Shown: one piece after another, positions 14,892 to 22,628 of the stretch
Position numbering within the stretch: the first letter of the stretch is position 1
Layout of the letters: each line of letters begins with the position of its first letter
Origin: JAVVFH01 sp032250585
Lineage (GTDB): Bacteria; Pseudomonadota; Gammaproteobacteria; Xanthomonadales; SZUA-36
Assembly (NCBI GenBank): GCA_032250585.1
Contig: JAVVFH010000009.1
Location: 1-32,925 of the forward strand
Reading direction: 5' to 3'
Length of the DNA stretch: 32,925 nt
Position numbers and translations under genes: made by a program
The notes under the pieces: model-generated
The model's database searches: none
The model's input: the letters and a program-made list of their open reading frames with translations, nothing else
Told to the model about the DNA's origin: nothing

Positions 14892-15965
14892 ATGGGCGCC
14901 GCCGCGGACCTGCCCGGCGCCCGCATGGTCCGCATGATCCAATCTGAAACGACGGTTCTGGCCCTGGACGCCCATGGCGGCGATCAGGGTGTGTCCCTGT
15001 CCGTGCCGGCGGCTTTGGACGCATTGGCTCAGGAACCAAACCTGGAAATCATTCTGGTCGGGGACGCTGACGGGCTCAAACGGACCCTGGAATCAGCGGG
15101 CGCTTCCGACCATCCGCGGTTGCGTATACACCACGCGGATTCCGTCATCCCGATGGACGCCAAAGCGGCGGCAATCCTGCGGCACGGGCAGAACAGCAGC
15201 CTCTGGAAAGCCTTCGAACTGGTTGCGGAAAAGGAAGCCGCAGCCTGCGTAAGCGGCGGCAACACCGTTGCGATGATGATCACGGGCGTCAAGGTCATCG
15301 GCATGTTGCCCGGTCTGCAGCGGCCGGCGCTGATGGCCCACGTACCGAACGTTCACGGTTTCACCGGCCTGCTCGATGTGGGCGCCAACCTGAATGTCAG
15401 CGCCCGGCAGTTGGTCCGGTTCGCCGTGATGGGGGCGGTCACTGTCGAGCTCGCCGACGGCATCGGGAAACCCCGCGTCGGATTGCTTAACGTCGGTCAC
15501 GAGGACAGCAAGGGTCATGAAATCGTGCAGGCGGCCCACCAGGCACTCAGTGGATTGGCCCTGAATTACACGGGTTTTATCGAGGGTCATGATATTTTCG
15601 ACGGCACCGTGGATATCGCCGTTTGCGACGGTTTTGCCGGCAACCTGATTCTCAAATCCACTGAAGGTCTGGCGAGAATGCTACGCACGCAATTTCGGGA
15701 AGCCTTCAGCGCCAGCCTGGCCAGTCGGGCCGGAGCGGTTCTCGCGTCCGCATCGCTGCGCCGCATGCTGGCACATCTCGACCCGTCCGCACATAATGGG
15801 GCGCCGCTGCTGGGGCTCAAGGGTGTGGCGGTCAAGAGTCATGGCGGCGCCAACCGCAAGGGAATGACCCGGGCCATACTGGAGGCGGGAAGAGAAGCGC
15901 GGCGCCAGGTGCCCGGGCGCATAGAAGCTTCCATCCACGCATACCGACTGGAGACAGGATCGTGA
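14892..15965 (+). CDS. plsX: Phosphate acyltransferase PlsX
   Basis: PlsX converts acyl-ACP to acyl-phosphate, which PlsY uses to acylate glycerol-3-phosphate; it is a peripheral membrane enzyme. The 357-residue protein has family motifs: a start-proximal VLALDAHGGDQG (usually DAMGGD; here His replaces Met), SGGNTVAMM, GLLDVGAN, LLNVGHEDSKG, VCDGFAGN and KSHGGANRKG. Start choice is uncertain: ATG 14892 is followed by in-frame ATGs at 14925 and 14934, none with a strong Shine-Dalgarno, and the conserved part begins only near residue 20. It overlaps fabH by 4 bases. Confidence 0.95.
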   Translation: MGAAADLPGARMVRMIQSETTVLALDAHGGDQGVSLSVPAALDALAQEPNLEIILVGDADGLKRTLESAGASDHPRLRIHHADSVIPMDAKAAAILRHGQNSSLWKAFELVAEKEAAACVSGGNTVAMMITGVKVIGMLPGLQRPALMAHVPNVHGFTGLLDVGANLNVSARQLVRFAVMGAVTVELADGIGKPRVGLLNVGHEDSKGHEIVQAAHQALSGLALNYTGFIEGHDIFDGTVDIAVCDGFAGNLILKSTEGLARMLRTQFREAFSASLASRAGAVLASASLRRMLAHLDPSAHNGAPLLGLKGVAVKSHGGANRKGMTRAILEAGREARRQVPGRIEASIHAYRLETGS

Positions 15966-16936
15966 TTTATTCAAGGATTTGCGGAACAGGCAGTCAGTTG
16001 CCGGAAAACACGGTGACAAACGCCGATCTCGAGAAAATCATGGACACCAATGACCAGTGGATTCGTGAACGCACGGGAATCCGCGAGCGTCGGATCGTCG
16101 GGCCCGGCGAAACCACCGTGACACTCGGCGAACAGGCGTGCCGCAAAGCCATCGAAGCAGCGGACATCGATCCGCAGGAAATCGACCTGTTCGTCATGGG
16201 CACCACCACGCCCGACCTCATTTTTCCCAGCTCCGCCTGTTTGCTGCAGAAAAAGCTGGGACTGCCCGACTGCGGTGCGATGGACGTCAATGCGGCCTGT
16301 TCCGGCTTCATTTATGCGCTCAGTATCGCCGACAAGTACATACGTTGCGGAGACGCGCGCAAAGTCCTGGTTTGCGGTTCAGAAACGCTCTCGCAAATCA
16401 CCAACTGGAGCAAGCGGGACACTGCCGTGCTGTTTGGCGACGGTGCAGGAGCGCTGGTGCTGGAAGCCTCCGACGAACCGGGCATCCTGTCAACACACAT
16501 TCACGCCAACGGTGACTATGCCGACCTGCTCGGCACTGAAGTCGGGGTTTCCCGTGGTTTCGATGGTCTCAGTCAAAACGGCGGCAAGGCCGAGATCGTC
16601 ATGAAGGGGAACGAAGTGTTCAAGGTCGCCGTGCGGACGCTTGGCCGCATCGTCCGTGAAACGCTGGAAGCGAATCAAATGGATAAGTCCGACCTGGACT
16701 GGCTGATCCCGCACCAGGCGAATCTTCGCATCATTACGGCCACTGCCCGCATGCTGGACATGAGCATGGACCAGGTCGTGGTCACCGTCGACCGGCATGG
16801 CAATACCTCCTCGGCCTCGGTTCCGCTGGCGCTTGACGAGGCGGTGCGCGACGGACGCATCAAGCGCGGCGATACCTTGCTGCTGGAAGCCTTCGGCGGT
16901 GGTTTCACCTGGGGCTCCGCATTGATCACGTATTGA
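15962..16936 (+). CDS. fabH: 3-oxoacyl-ACP synthase III
   Basis: FabH starts fatty-acid synthesis by condensing acetyl-CoA with malonyl-ACP. The 324-residue protein has the catalytic triad Cys113 (NAACSGF), His251 (IPHQAN) and Asn281 (GNTSSAS), and the start-proximal ICGTGSQLPENTVTN. The C-terminal GGGFTWGSALI is typical. The start is GTG 15962 in a GTGA overlap with plsX, with GGAG upstream. It is the first of four elongation-cycle genes in the usual fab order. Confidence 0.97.
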   Translation: MIYSRICGTGSQLPENTVTNADLEKIMDTNDQWIRERTGIRERRIVGPGETTVTLGEQACRKAIEAADIDPQEIDLFVMGTTTPDLIFPSSACLLQKKLGLPDCGAMDVNAACSGFIYALSIADKYIRCGDARKVLVCGSETLSQITNWSKRDTAVLFGDGAGALVLEASDEPGILSTHIHANGDYADLLGTEVGVSRGFDGLSQNGGKAEIVMKGNEVFKVAVRTLGRIVRETLEANQMDKSDLDWLIPHQANLRIITATARMLDMSMDQVVVTVDRHGNTSSASVPLALDEAVRDGRIKRGDTLLLEAFGGGFTWGSALITY

Positions 16937-16953
16937 CGGCGGGAAAAACAGGC

Positions 16954-17889
16954 ATGGATAAAACGGCGTTTCTGTTTCCGGGGCAGGGTTCACAGGCGGT
17001 GGGCATGATGACCGGCCTCGAGCGCTGCACACCCCTCGTGCGGGAGGTCTTCGACACGGCTTCCGAGGTGCTCGGTTTCGATCTGGGGGCTCTGGTCAGG
17101 GACGGACCGGCCGAGCGCCTCGATCAAACCGAGTTTACCCAGCCGGCGCTGTTGGCTGCCAGCATCGCCACCTGGCGAGCCTGGCAATCGCTCGGGGGGG
17201 GCAAGCCGGATTACCTCGCCGGCCACAGCCTGGGTGAATACAGCGCGCTGGTCGCCGCCGAAGCGATTGATTTCAGCGACGCAATCGCCGTGGTAGCTGC
17301 GCGCGGGCGGCACATGCAGTCCGCCACGCCGGCCGGCGGGGGTGCGATGGCCGCCATCCTGGGCGTCGATGACGCAGTGCTCGAACGAATCTGCGAAGAG
17401 GCCGCGCAAGGGCAGATCGTGTCCTGCGCCAACTTCAATTCACCGGGTCAGGTGGTGCTGGCCGGCGACCGCGAGGCCGTGCAGCGTGCCTGTGTGCTGG
17501 CCGGCGCAGCCGGGGCCCGGCGCGCCATCCCGCTCAGCGTGAGCGTTCCGTCGCATTGCGCCCTGATGCATCCGGCTGCCGCCGCGATGCAAACGGTGCT
17601 GGAGAAGGTGGAAATCAGGGCGCCGCGCGTGCCCGTCATTCATAACGTCGATGCAGCCCCGCATGAAGATCCGGCAGAAATCCGGCAGGTGCTCACAGAG
17701 CAGCTCAAGCTGCCCGTGCGGTGGTCGGAAACGGTACGCAAATTGGCCGCATGGGGTGTTACGCGCTGCGTGGAATGCGGACCCGGAAAAGTATTGAGCG
17801 GTCTGAACCGGCGCATCGCACGGGATCTGCAGACCGTCGCATTCAGCGATTGCGATACCATGAAGAAAACACGGGAAGAATGGAGTTGA
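16954..17889 (+). CDS. fabD: Malonyl-CoA:ACP transacylase
   Basis: FabD loads malonyl groups onto ACP. From ATG 16954 the protein is 311 residues, close to the 309 of E. coli. It begins MDKTAFLFPGQGSQ, with nucleophile Ser92 in GHSLGEYSAL and catalytic His202 in VPSHCALMHPAA. A TTG at 16933 would overlap the fabH stop but would add seven residues that homologues lack. The 3' end touches the fabG Shine-Dalgarno. Confidence 0.97.
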   Translation: MDKTAFLFPGQGSQAVGMMTGLERCTPLVREVFDTASEVLGFDLGALVRDGPAERLDQTEFTQPALLAASIATWRAWQSLGGGKPDYLAGHSLGEYSALVAAEAIDFSDAIAVVAARGRHMQSATPAGGGAMAAILGVDDAVLERICEEAAQGQIVSCANFNSPGQVVLAGDREAVQRACVLAGAAGARRAIPLSVSVPSHCALMHPAAAAMQTVLEKVEIRAPRVPVIHNVDAAPHEDPAEIRQVLTEQLKLPVRWSETVRKLAAWGVTRCVECGPGKVLSGLNRRIARDLQTVAFSDCDTMKKTREEWS

Positions 17890-17891
17890 AC

Positions 17892-18641
17892 ATGGAACTG
17901 AAGCTGGAGGGACAGGTCGCCATCGTAACCGGCGCGAGCCGCGGAATCGGCGCAGCGATCGCGGACGCGCTGGCCGCGGCAGGGGCGCGGGTGACGGGGA
18001 CGGCGACCACAGGGGCAGGCGCCGCCGGCATCACGGACCGGCTGGCCTCCCTCAACCCCGATTCGCTGGGCGAAGCGCTGGACGTGAACGAAGCCGGCGC
18101 TGCGGAACGGCTGGTCGCCAGCGTCAGCGATCGGTGCGGCGCGCCTACCATCCTCGTCAACAATGCCGCCATCACGCGTGATCAGATTCTGATGCGAATG
18201 AAAGAAGAAGAGTGGGACTCGGTGATCGATACCAACCTTCGCTCGGTATTTCGTCTCAGCAAGGCGTGCCTGCGGGGTATGATGAAAGCCCGCAACGGAC
18301 GTATCATAAACATTGCCTCGGTGGTCGGGGCAATGGGCAACGGGGGTCAGACGAATTATGCGGCCTCCAAGGCGGGTATGATGGGATTTACCCGCGCTCT
18401 TGCCCGGGAGATCGGTTCGCGCGGTATCACGGTCAACGCCGTGGCGCCCGGTTTCGTCGATACCGACATGACCCGCGCACTGGACGAAGACCAACGTGAC
18501 GCGCTGCTTGCCGATATCCCCCTGCAGCGGCTCGGCCAGCCCCAGGACATAGCGGCAGCCGTGTTGTTCCTGGCCTCGGGTCTGGGCGCTTATATCACCG
18601 GGCAGACCTTGCACGTCAACGGTGGTATGCTAATGACATAA
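17892..18641 (+). CDS. fabG: 3-oxoacyl-ACP reductase
   Basis: FabG is the NADPH-dependent short-chain dehydrogenase that reduces 3-oxoacyl-ACP. The 249-residue protein has the cofactor motif TGASRGIG (13-20), NNAA, and the catalytic Ser143, Tyr156 and Lys160 (YAASK). The start ATG 17892 lies 2 bases after the fabD stop, with GGAG spaced 6 bases upstream inside the fabD end. An ATG at 17880 is in frame but overlaps that site. Confidence 0.97.
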   Translation: MELKLEGQVAIVTGASRGIGAAIADALAAAGARVTGTATTGAGAAGITDRLASLNPDSLGEALDVNEAGAAERLVASVSDRCGAPTILVNNAAITRDQILMRMKEEEWDSVIDTNLRSVFRLSKACLRGMMKARNGRIINIASVVGAMGNGGQTNYAASKAGMMGFTRALAREIGSRGITVNAVAPGFVDTDMTRALDEDQRDALLADIPLQRLGQPQDIAAAVLFLASGLGAYITGQTLHVNGGMLMT

Positions 18642-18731
18642 CTTCGAAATAGTTTTCACAGGTAATTGTAAAATAAGTATTTAATGATTTTTTAACGCAG
18701 CGAGACCCATACCGCTGCGAATGGTAATAAA

Positions 18732-18761
18732 CTGGTATGAAGCGGCAAGATTAACTACAAT
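18732..18761 (+). promoter_or_regulatory. Candidate acpP promoter
   Basis: TACAAT (18756-18761) matches the -10 consensus at 5 of 6 positions. CTGGTA (18732-18737) is a weak -35 at an 18-base spacing. The 7-bp arms GCGGCAA and TTGCCGC bracket the -10, so a repressor could bind there. Pattern match only. Confidence 0.35.
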
Positions 18762-18784
18762 TGCCGCCCTGATTACCCTTCAAC

Positions 18785-18790
18785 GAGGAA
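18785..18790 (+). promoter_or_regulatory. Shine-Dalgarno site that fixes the acpP start
   Basis: GAGGAA directly abuts the first in-frame ATG (18791) but is spaced 9 bases from the second ATG (18800). The second start gives MSSIEERV, the usual ACP N-terminus. Confidence 0.65.
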
Positions 18791-18799
18791 ATGGCATCC

Positions 18800-19036
18800 A
18801 TGAGCAGTATTGAAGAGCGCGTCAAGAAAATCGTAATCGAGCAACTCGGAGTCAAAGAGGATGAAGTCACATCCAGCGCATCGTTCGTTGATGATCTTGG
18901 AGCCGATTCTCTGGATACCGTCGAACTGGTAATGGCGCTTGAAGAAGAGTTCGAATGCGAAATACCCGATGAAGAGGCCGAAAAAATCACCAGCGTACAG
19001 CAGGCGATTGACTACATCACCGCGAACGTCTCTTAA
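18800..19036 (+). CDS. acpP: Acyl carrier protein
   Basis: ACP is the small acidic cytosolic carrier of growing acyl chains. From ATG 18800 the protein is 78 residues and starts MSSIEERVKKIVIEQLGV. The 4'-phosphopantetheine attachment site is Ser37 in GADSLDTVE. The run ELVMALEEEFECEIPDEEAE is near-universal in AcpP. ATG 18791 is in frame but too close to the Shine-Dalgarno. A strong hairpin between acpP and fabF may limit read-through. Confidence 0.98.
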   Translation: MSSIEERVKKIVIEQLGVKEDEVTSSASFVDDLGADSLDTVELVMALEEEFECEIPDEEAEKITSVQQAIDYITANVS

Positions 19037-19064
19037 CCGCCAATTCGCTGAATGCAGACTGGCA

Positions 19065-19088
19065 GGCCGGCTTTCGCCGGCCATTGTT
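19065..19088 (+). terminator. Hairpin (attenuator-like) between acpP and fabF
   Basis: GGCCGGC (19065-19071) and GCCGGCC (19076-19082) form a perfect 7-bp GC stem with loop TTTC, followed by ATTGTT. The T-run is poor, so it probably gives partial termination or protects the acpP mRNA end. It fits the need for far more ACP than FabF. Confidence 0.5.
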
Positions 19089-19140
19089 CGTCAACCCGGG
19101 CATCCCCGGTAACCCCTGAGTTTCAATCGAGGAATCTGCC

Positions 19141-20391
19141 GTGTCACGTCGTCGTGTGGTCATAACCGGCATGGGTTTGATCTCGCCGGTCGGAAATACA
19201 GTGGCAGATGGCTGGGCGGCGGTCTGTGCCGGCAAAAGCGGAATTGGTCCGATTACCGAATTTGACGCCTCGGAACTCACTACCCGGATCGCTGGCGAGG
19301 TCCGTGATTTCGATGTCACCGACTATATTTCCGGCAAAGAAGCCCGCCGCTACGACAAGTTCATGCACTACGGCATCGCCGCGTCCCGCGACGCCATGAG
19401 TGAAGCGGGCCTGCTCGAGCAGGATCACGACGTCAACCCCGAACGCGTCGGCTTTGCACTTGGCGCTGGAATAGGCGGCATAGCGACCATCGAGAGCACC
19501 ATGCTGACGTACCGCGATCGCGGGCCCCGGCGCGTTTCGCCCTTCTACATTCCGGGCGCGATCGTCAACATGATCGGCGGCGTCCTGTCGATTCACTACG
19601 GTTTCAAAGGCCCGAACCTCGCCGTGGTCACCGCCTGCACAACCTCCACCCACAACATCGGCCTGGCGGCCCGACTGATCACCTGCGGCGACGCGGACGT
19701 GATGGTCGCCGGCGGTTCGGAATACGCCACCACGCCCACCGCGATGGCGGGCTTCATGGCGGCCAAAGCCATGTCCACGCGCAACGACGATCCGGAGGCA
19801 GCCAGCCGGCCCTGGGACCGCGATCGCGACGGTTTTGTGCTGTCAAATGGTGCCGGCGTGATGGTGCTTGAAGAACTCGAACATGCCCGCAAACGGGGAG
19901 CGACGATTCACGCAGAAATCATCGGTTTCGGCATGAGCGGCGATGCCCATCACATGACGGCCCCGCCCGAGGACGGCGAAGGAGCGGCGCGTTGCATGGT
20001 CAATGCATTGCGCGACGCCGGTCTGAACCCCGGGCAGGTTGATTACATCAACGCCCATGGCACTTCAACGCCACTGGGTGACCGGGCTGAAGTCGAAGCC
20101 ATCAAAACGGTTTTCGGCGATCATGCCTACCGTCTCGCCATCAGCTCGACAAAGTCAATGACGGGCCACCTGCTCGGCGCGGCCGGCGGCACCGAGGCGA
20201 TCTTCTCGGTGTTGGCGATGCGTGACAGCATCGCGCCTCCAACCATCAACCTGGAATATCCGGGTGAGGGCTGCGACCTGGATTTCATACCCAACGTAGC
20301 GCGGGAAATGTCCGTCGACATCGCTCTTTCGAACTCTTTCGGCTTCGGCGGCACCAACGGGACCCTGGTTTTAACCCGGCTGCGGGACTGA
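19141..20391 (+). CDS. fabF: 3-oxoacyl-ACP synthase II
   Basis: FabF elongates acyl-ACP by condensation with malonyl-ACP. The 416-residue protein has the active-site Cys166 in TACTTSTHNIG, His306 in NAHGTSTPLGD, Lys338 in SSTKSMTGH and His343. The end SFGFGGTNGTLVL is typical. The start is GTG 19141 with GAGGAA 6 bases upstream. It directly precedes pabB. Confidence 0.97.
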   Translation: MSRRRVVITGMGLISPVGNTVADGWAAVCAGKSGIGPITEFDASELTTRIAGEVRDFDVTDYISGKEARRYDKFMHYGIAASRDAMSEAGLLEQDHDVNPERVGFALGAGIGGIATIESTMLTYRDRGPRRVSPFYIPGAIVNMIGGVLSIHYGFKGPNLAVVTACTTSTHNIGLAARLITCGDADVMVAGGSEYATTPTAMAGFMAAKAMSTRNDDPEAASRPWDRDRDGFVLSNGAGVMVLEELEHARKRGATIHAEIIGFGMSGDAHHMTAPPEDGEGAARCMVNALRDAGLNPGQVDYINAHGTSTPLGDRAEVEAIKTVFGDHAYRLAISSTKSMTGHLLGAAGGTEAIFSVLAMRDSIAPPTINLEYPGEGCDLDFIPNVAREMSVDIALSNSFGFGGTNGTLVLTRLRD

Positions 20392-20399
20392 AGCGGGGA

Positions 20400-21800
20400 G
20401 TGGCGCTTTACCACAGCGACTGGTTGGACGAGGCTCCGGACCTGCTGCAGCTTTCGGGAGCCTTCCCCGCCGAGTTCCCCTACCTGCTGGAGAGTGCTTC
20501 TCGCGGTGAGCAGGGTCTGATCAGCCTGCTCTTGTTCGCCGGCGACGAGGTGCTGGTGTCTGATCCTGTCGATGGATTGAGCGGGCCCGGCAACGGCTCG
20601 TGCTTTTTCGAACGTCTGGAGCACTGGTATCAACGGGAAAGATCGTGCCGCCCGGACGCCGAACCCCAAAGCGCGCCGGCGCTTCCGTTCCTGGGCGGAT
20701 GGTTTCTGTTTCTCGGCTATGAAATGGCCGGCGAAATTGAGCCCCGGCTTGACTTGCCGAAGCAGACCACTGGCATGCCGGACGCCATGGCGCATCGTTG
20801 TCCGGGCGCCATCATTGTGTTCCACCCCGCCGATGACTCAGCTGTTGAACGGGCCATTGCGGTAGCCGAATCGGCCGCGGTGCTTGAATCGATAATCCAT
20901 TGTCTTGGCGGCTTCCGGTCGCGCCCGGCCGCTCCGGTCGCCGCCGGTTTCCTGCTCGAGCTGAGCGAGGAAGACCCGACCCGGTTCACCTCCGGAGTGC
21001 ACCGAATACACGAGTACCTGCGGGCCGGCGATGTCTTCCAGGTCAATATCTCGCGTTCATGGAGTGGATCGTTTGACTCGAAGACGAATCCACTCGCACT
21101 TTACCAGGCTCTGCGTTTTTGCAACCCGGCGCCATTTGCCGGAATGGTGCGCTGGAATGACCTCGTTCTGATGAGTTCTTCGCCCGAGCGGCTCGTGCAA
21201 ACCCGTGGCAGGCTGGTACAGACACGGCCGATCGCCGGCACGCGCCCAAGAGGCGACGATGATCGCCATGACCGCGCGCTGTCGGAAGCACTGATCGGCA
21301 ACCTGAAAGAGCAGGCCGAACACGTCATGCTGATAGACCTCGAACGCAATGACCTGGGTCGCGTTTGTAAACCGGGCAGCATCGAGGTCAATGAACTGAT
21401 GGTCGTGGAATCCTATGCGCACGTTCATCACATCGTTTCCAATGTTCGCGGCGAACTGCGTGACGGCGTGAGTCCGGTTGATGCGCTCAAGGCGGTTTTT
21501 CCCGGCGGCACCATCACCGGCTGTCCCAAGATCCGCTGCATGGAGATCATCGCCGAACTCGAACGCGAGGGGCGAGGCTATTACACGGGCTCGATGGGTT
21601 ACCTCGACCGCTTTGGGCGCATGGATCTCAATATCCTGATCCGCAGCATACTGATTGACGGTCGCCGCTTCACATTCAGGACGGGCGCCGGGATCGTCGC
21701 CGACTCAGACCCCGCCCACGAGCTGGCTGAGACCGCCGACAAAGCACGCGGTATGCTATTGGCTGTCGAAACACATGGCGGGGAGAGAAGGCGTGCTTGA
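20400..21800 (+). CDS. pabB: Aminodeoxychorismate synthase component I (PabB-like)
   Basis: PabB adds ammonia to chorismate to make 4-amino-4-deoxychorismate for folate. The 466-residue protein has the chorismate-binding signatures GDVFQVNISRS, MSSSPERLV, IDLERNDLGRV, VFPGGTITGCPK and FRTGAGIVADS. The nucleophile motif reads PIAGT (Ala279), as in anthranilate synthase TrpE, rather than the PIKGT of E. coli PabB. The N-terminus and the coupling to pabC favour PabB, but the residue leaves some doubt. GTG 20400 overlaps its own GGGGAG site, so a TTG at 20424 is possible. It overlaps pabC by 8 bases. Confidence 0.85.
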   Translation: MALYHSDWLDEAPDLLQLSGAFPAEFPYLLESASRGEQGLISLLLFAGDEVLVSDPVDGLSGPGNGSCFFERLEHWYQRERSCRPDAEPQSAPALPFLGGWFLFLGYEMAGEIEPRLDLPKQTTGMPDAMAHRCPGAIIVFHPADDSAVERAIAVAESAAVLESIIHCLGGFRSRPAAPVAAGFLLELSEEDPTRFTSGVHRIHEYLRAGDVFQVNISRSWSGSFDSKTNPLALYQALRFCNPAPFAGMVRWNDLVLMSSSPERLVQTRGRLVQTRPIAGTRPRGDDDRHDRALSEALIGNLKEQAEHVMLIDLERNDLGRVCKPGSIEVNELMVVESYAHVHHIVSNVRGELRDGVSPVDALKAVFPGGTITGCPKIRCMEIIAELEREGRGYYTGSMGYLDRFGRMDLNILIRSILIDGRRFTFRTGAGIVADSDPAHELAETADKARGMLLAVETHGGERRRA

Positions 21801-22596
21801 GTGTCTTGTGGATGGCGAAATTTCCGCGCGTTTTCCGGTCGCTGATCGTGGCCTGCAATATGGCGACGGCTTGTTTGAAACGATGGCCGTTTTTCGCGGA
21901 CGACCGCGTTTCTGGCAGGCGCATATGGACCGACTCCGCATCGGTTGCGAGCGCCTGCGCCTGCCGATGCCTCCGCAGGAGGTGCTGCTGCGCGAAGTAA
22001 AGACGGTCAGTGCGGGGCAGGGCGACTGCGTGGTCAAGATCCTGTTTACCCGCGGTATGTCCGGGCGCGGTTACGCGCCCATCATTCCGTCGCAGGCAAA
22101 CCGGATCGTCTGCGCCTATGCCTGGCCGCGGGATCCCGGACATTTGACCGAAACAGGAATCCGTACCCGCATTTGCGATTTGCGGCTCGGCATCCAGCCG
22201 GCACTGGCCGGTTTGAAGCATCTCAACCGGCTGGAGCAGGTGATGGCGCGCTCGGAATGGGAGGATAAAACCATTCACGAGGGCATCCTGCTCGATTACG
22301 AGGATTACGTGGTCAGCGCGATTTCCTCGAACATTTTTTTGGTGCAGGCCGGGCGCCTGCTGACCCCCCGCATGGACCGCTGTGGCGTTCGCGGCGTGCT
22401 GCGAAACGCGGTGTTGCAAGCCTTCAAATCGCACTGCGAACAACGACGTGTGAGCCTGGACATGCTGCCCGAGGCAGACGAAATTTTTATCTGCAACGCA
22501 GTGCGCGGCATCTTTCCGGTGACCCGTATCGACCGCTGGGAATACCCCATCGGGCCCGTGACCCGCGAGGTTCAGGCCTGGCTTGGTCGGCAATAA
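21793..22596 (+). CDS. pabC: Aminodeoxychorismate lyase (PabC)
   Basis: PabC is the PLP enzyme that splits 4-amino-4-deoxychorismate into p-aminobenzoate and pyruvate. The 267-residue fold-type IV protein has VADRGLQYGDGLFET near the start and the PLP Lys142 in AGLKHLNRLEQV. DEIFICNAVRGIFPV near the end is PabC-like. The Glu that in E. coli PabC contacts the PLP ring nitrogen appears to be Ser here (DYEDYVVSAISSNIF). The start GTG 21793 has GGGAGA 6 bases upstream inside pabB. An ATG at 21775 lacks such a site. Confidence 0.88.
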   Translation: MLECLVDGEISARFPVADRGLQYGDGLFETMAVFRGRPRFWQAHMDRLRIGCERLRLPMPPQEVLLREVKTVSAGQGDCVVKILFTRGMSGRGYAPIIPSQANRIVCAYAWPRDPGHLTETGIRTRICDLRLGIQPALAGLKHLNRLEQVMARSEWEDKTIHEGILLDYEDYVVSAISSNIFLVQAGRLLTPRMDRCGVRGVLRNAVLQAFKSHCEQRRVSLDMLPEADEIFICNAVRGIFPVTRIDRWEYPIGPVTREVQAWLGRQ

Positions 22597-22628
22597 ACGA
22601 GCGCGCGGCACACAATGATTAGAATGTC

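Larger units (their letters stand above)
18642..18799 (+). other. AT-rich leader upstream of acpP with inverted repeats
   Basis: This 158-base gap is much richer in A and T than its surroundings and holds no gene. It contains two 7-bp inverted repeats: CGCAGCG/CGCTGCG (18696-18702 with 18713-18719) and GCGGCAA/TTGCCGC (18742-18748 with 18761-18767). It also has CATACC/GGTATG (18708-18713 with 18734-18739). None is followed by a T-run, so a fabG terminator is not evident. A dedicated acpP promoter would fit the high demand for ACP. Confidence 0.5.

Noticed and set aside
18696..18719. Hairpin CGCAGCG/CGCTGCG as a fabG terminator
   Set aside because: No T-run follows on the plus strand, and the loop is 10 bases; it is recorded only as an inverted repeat.
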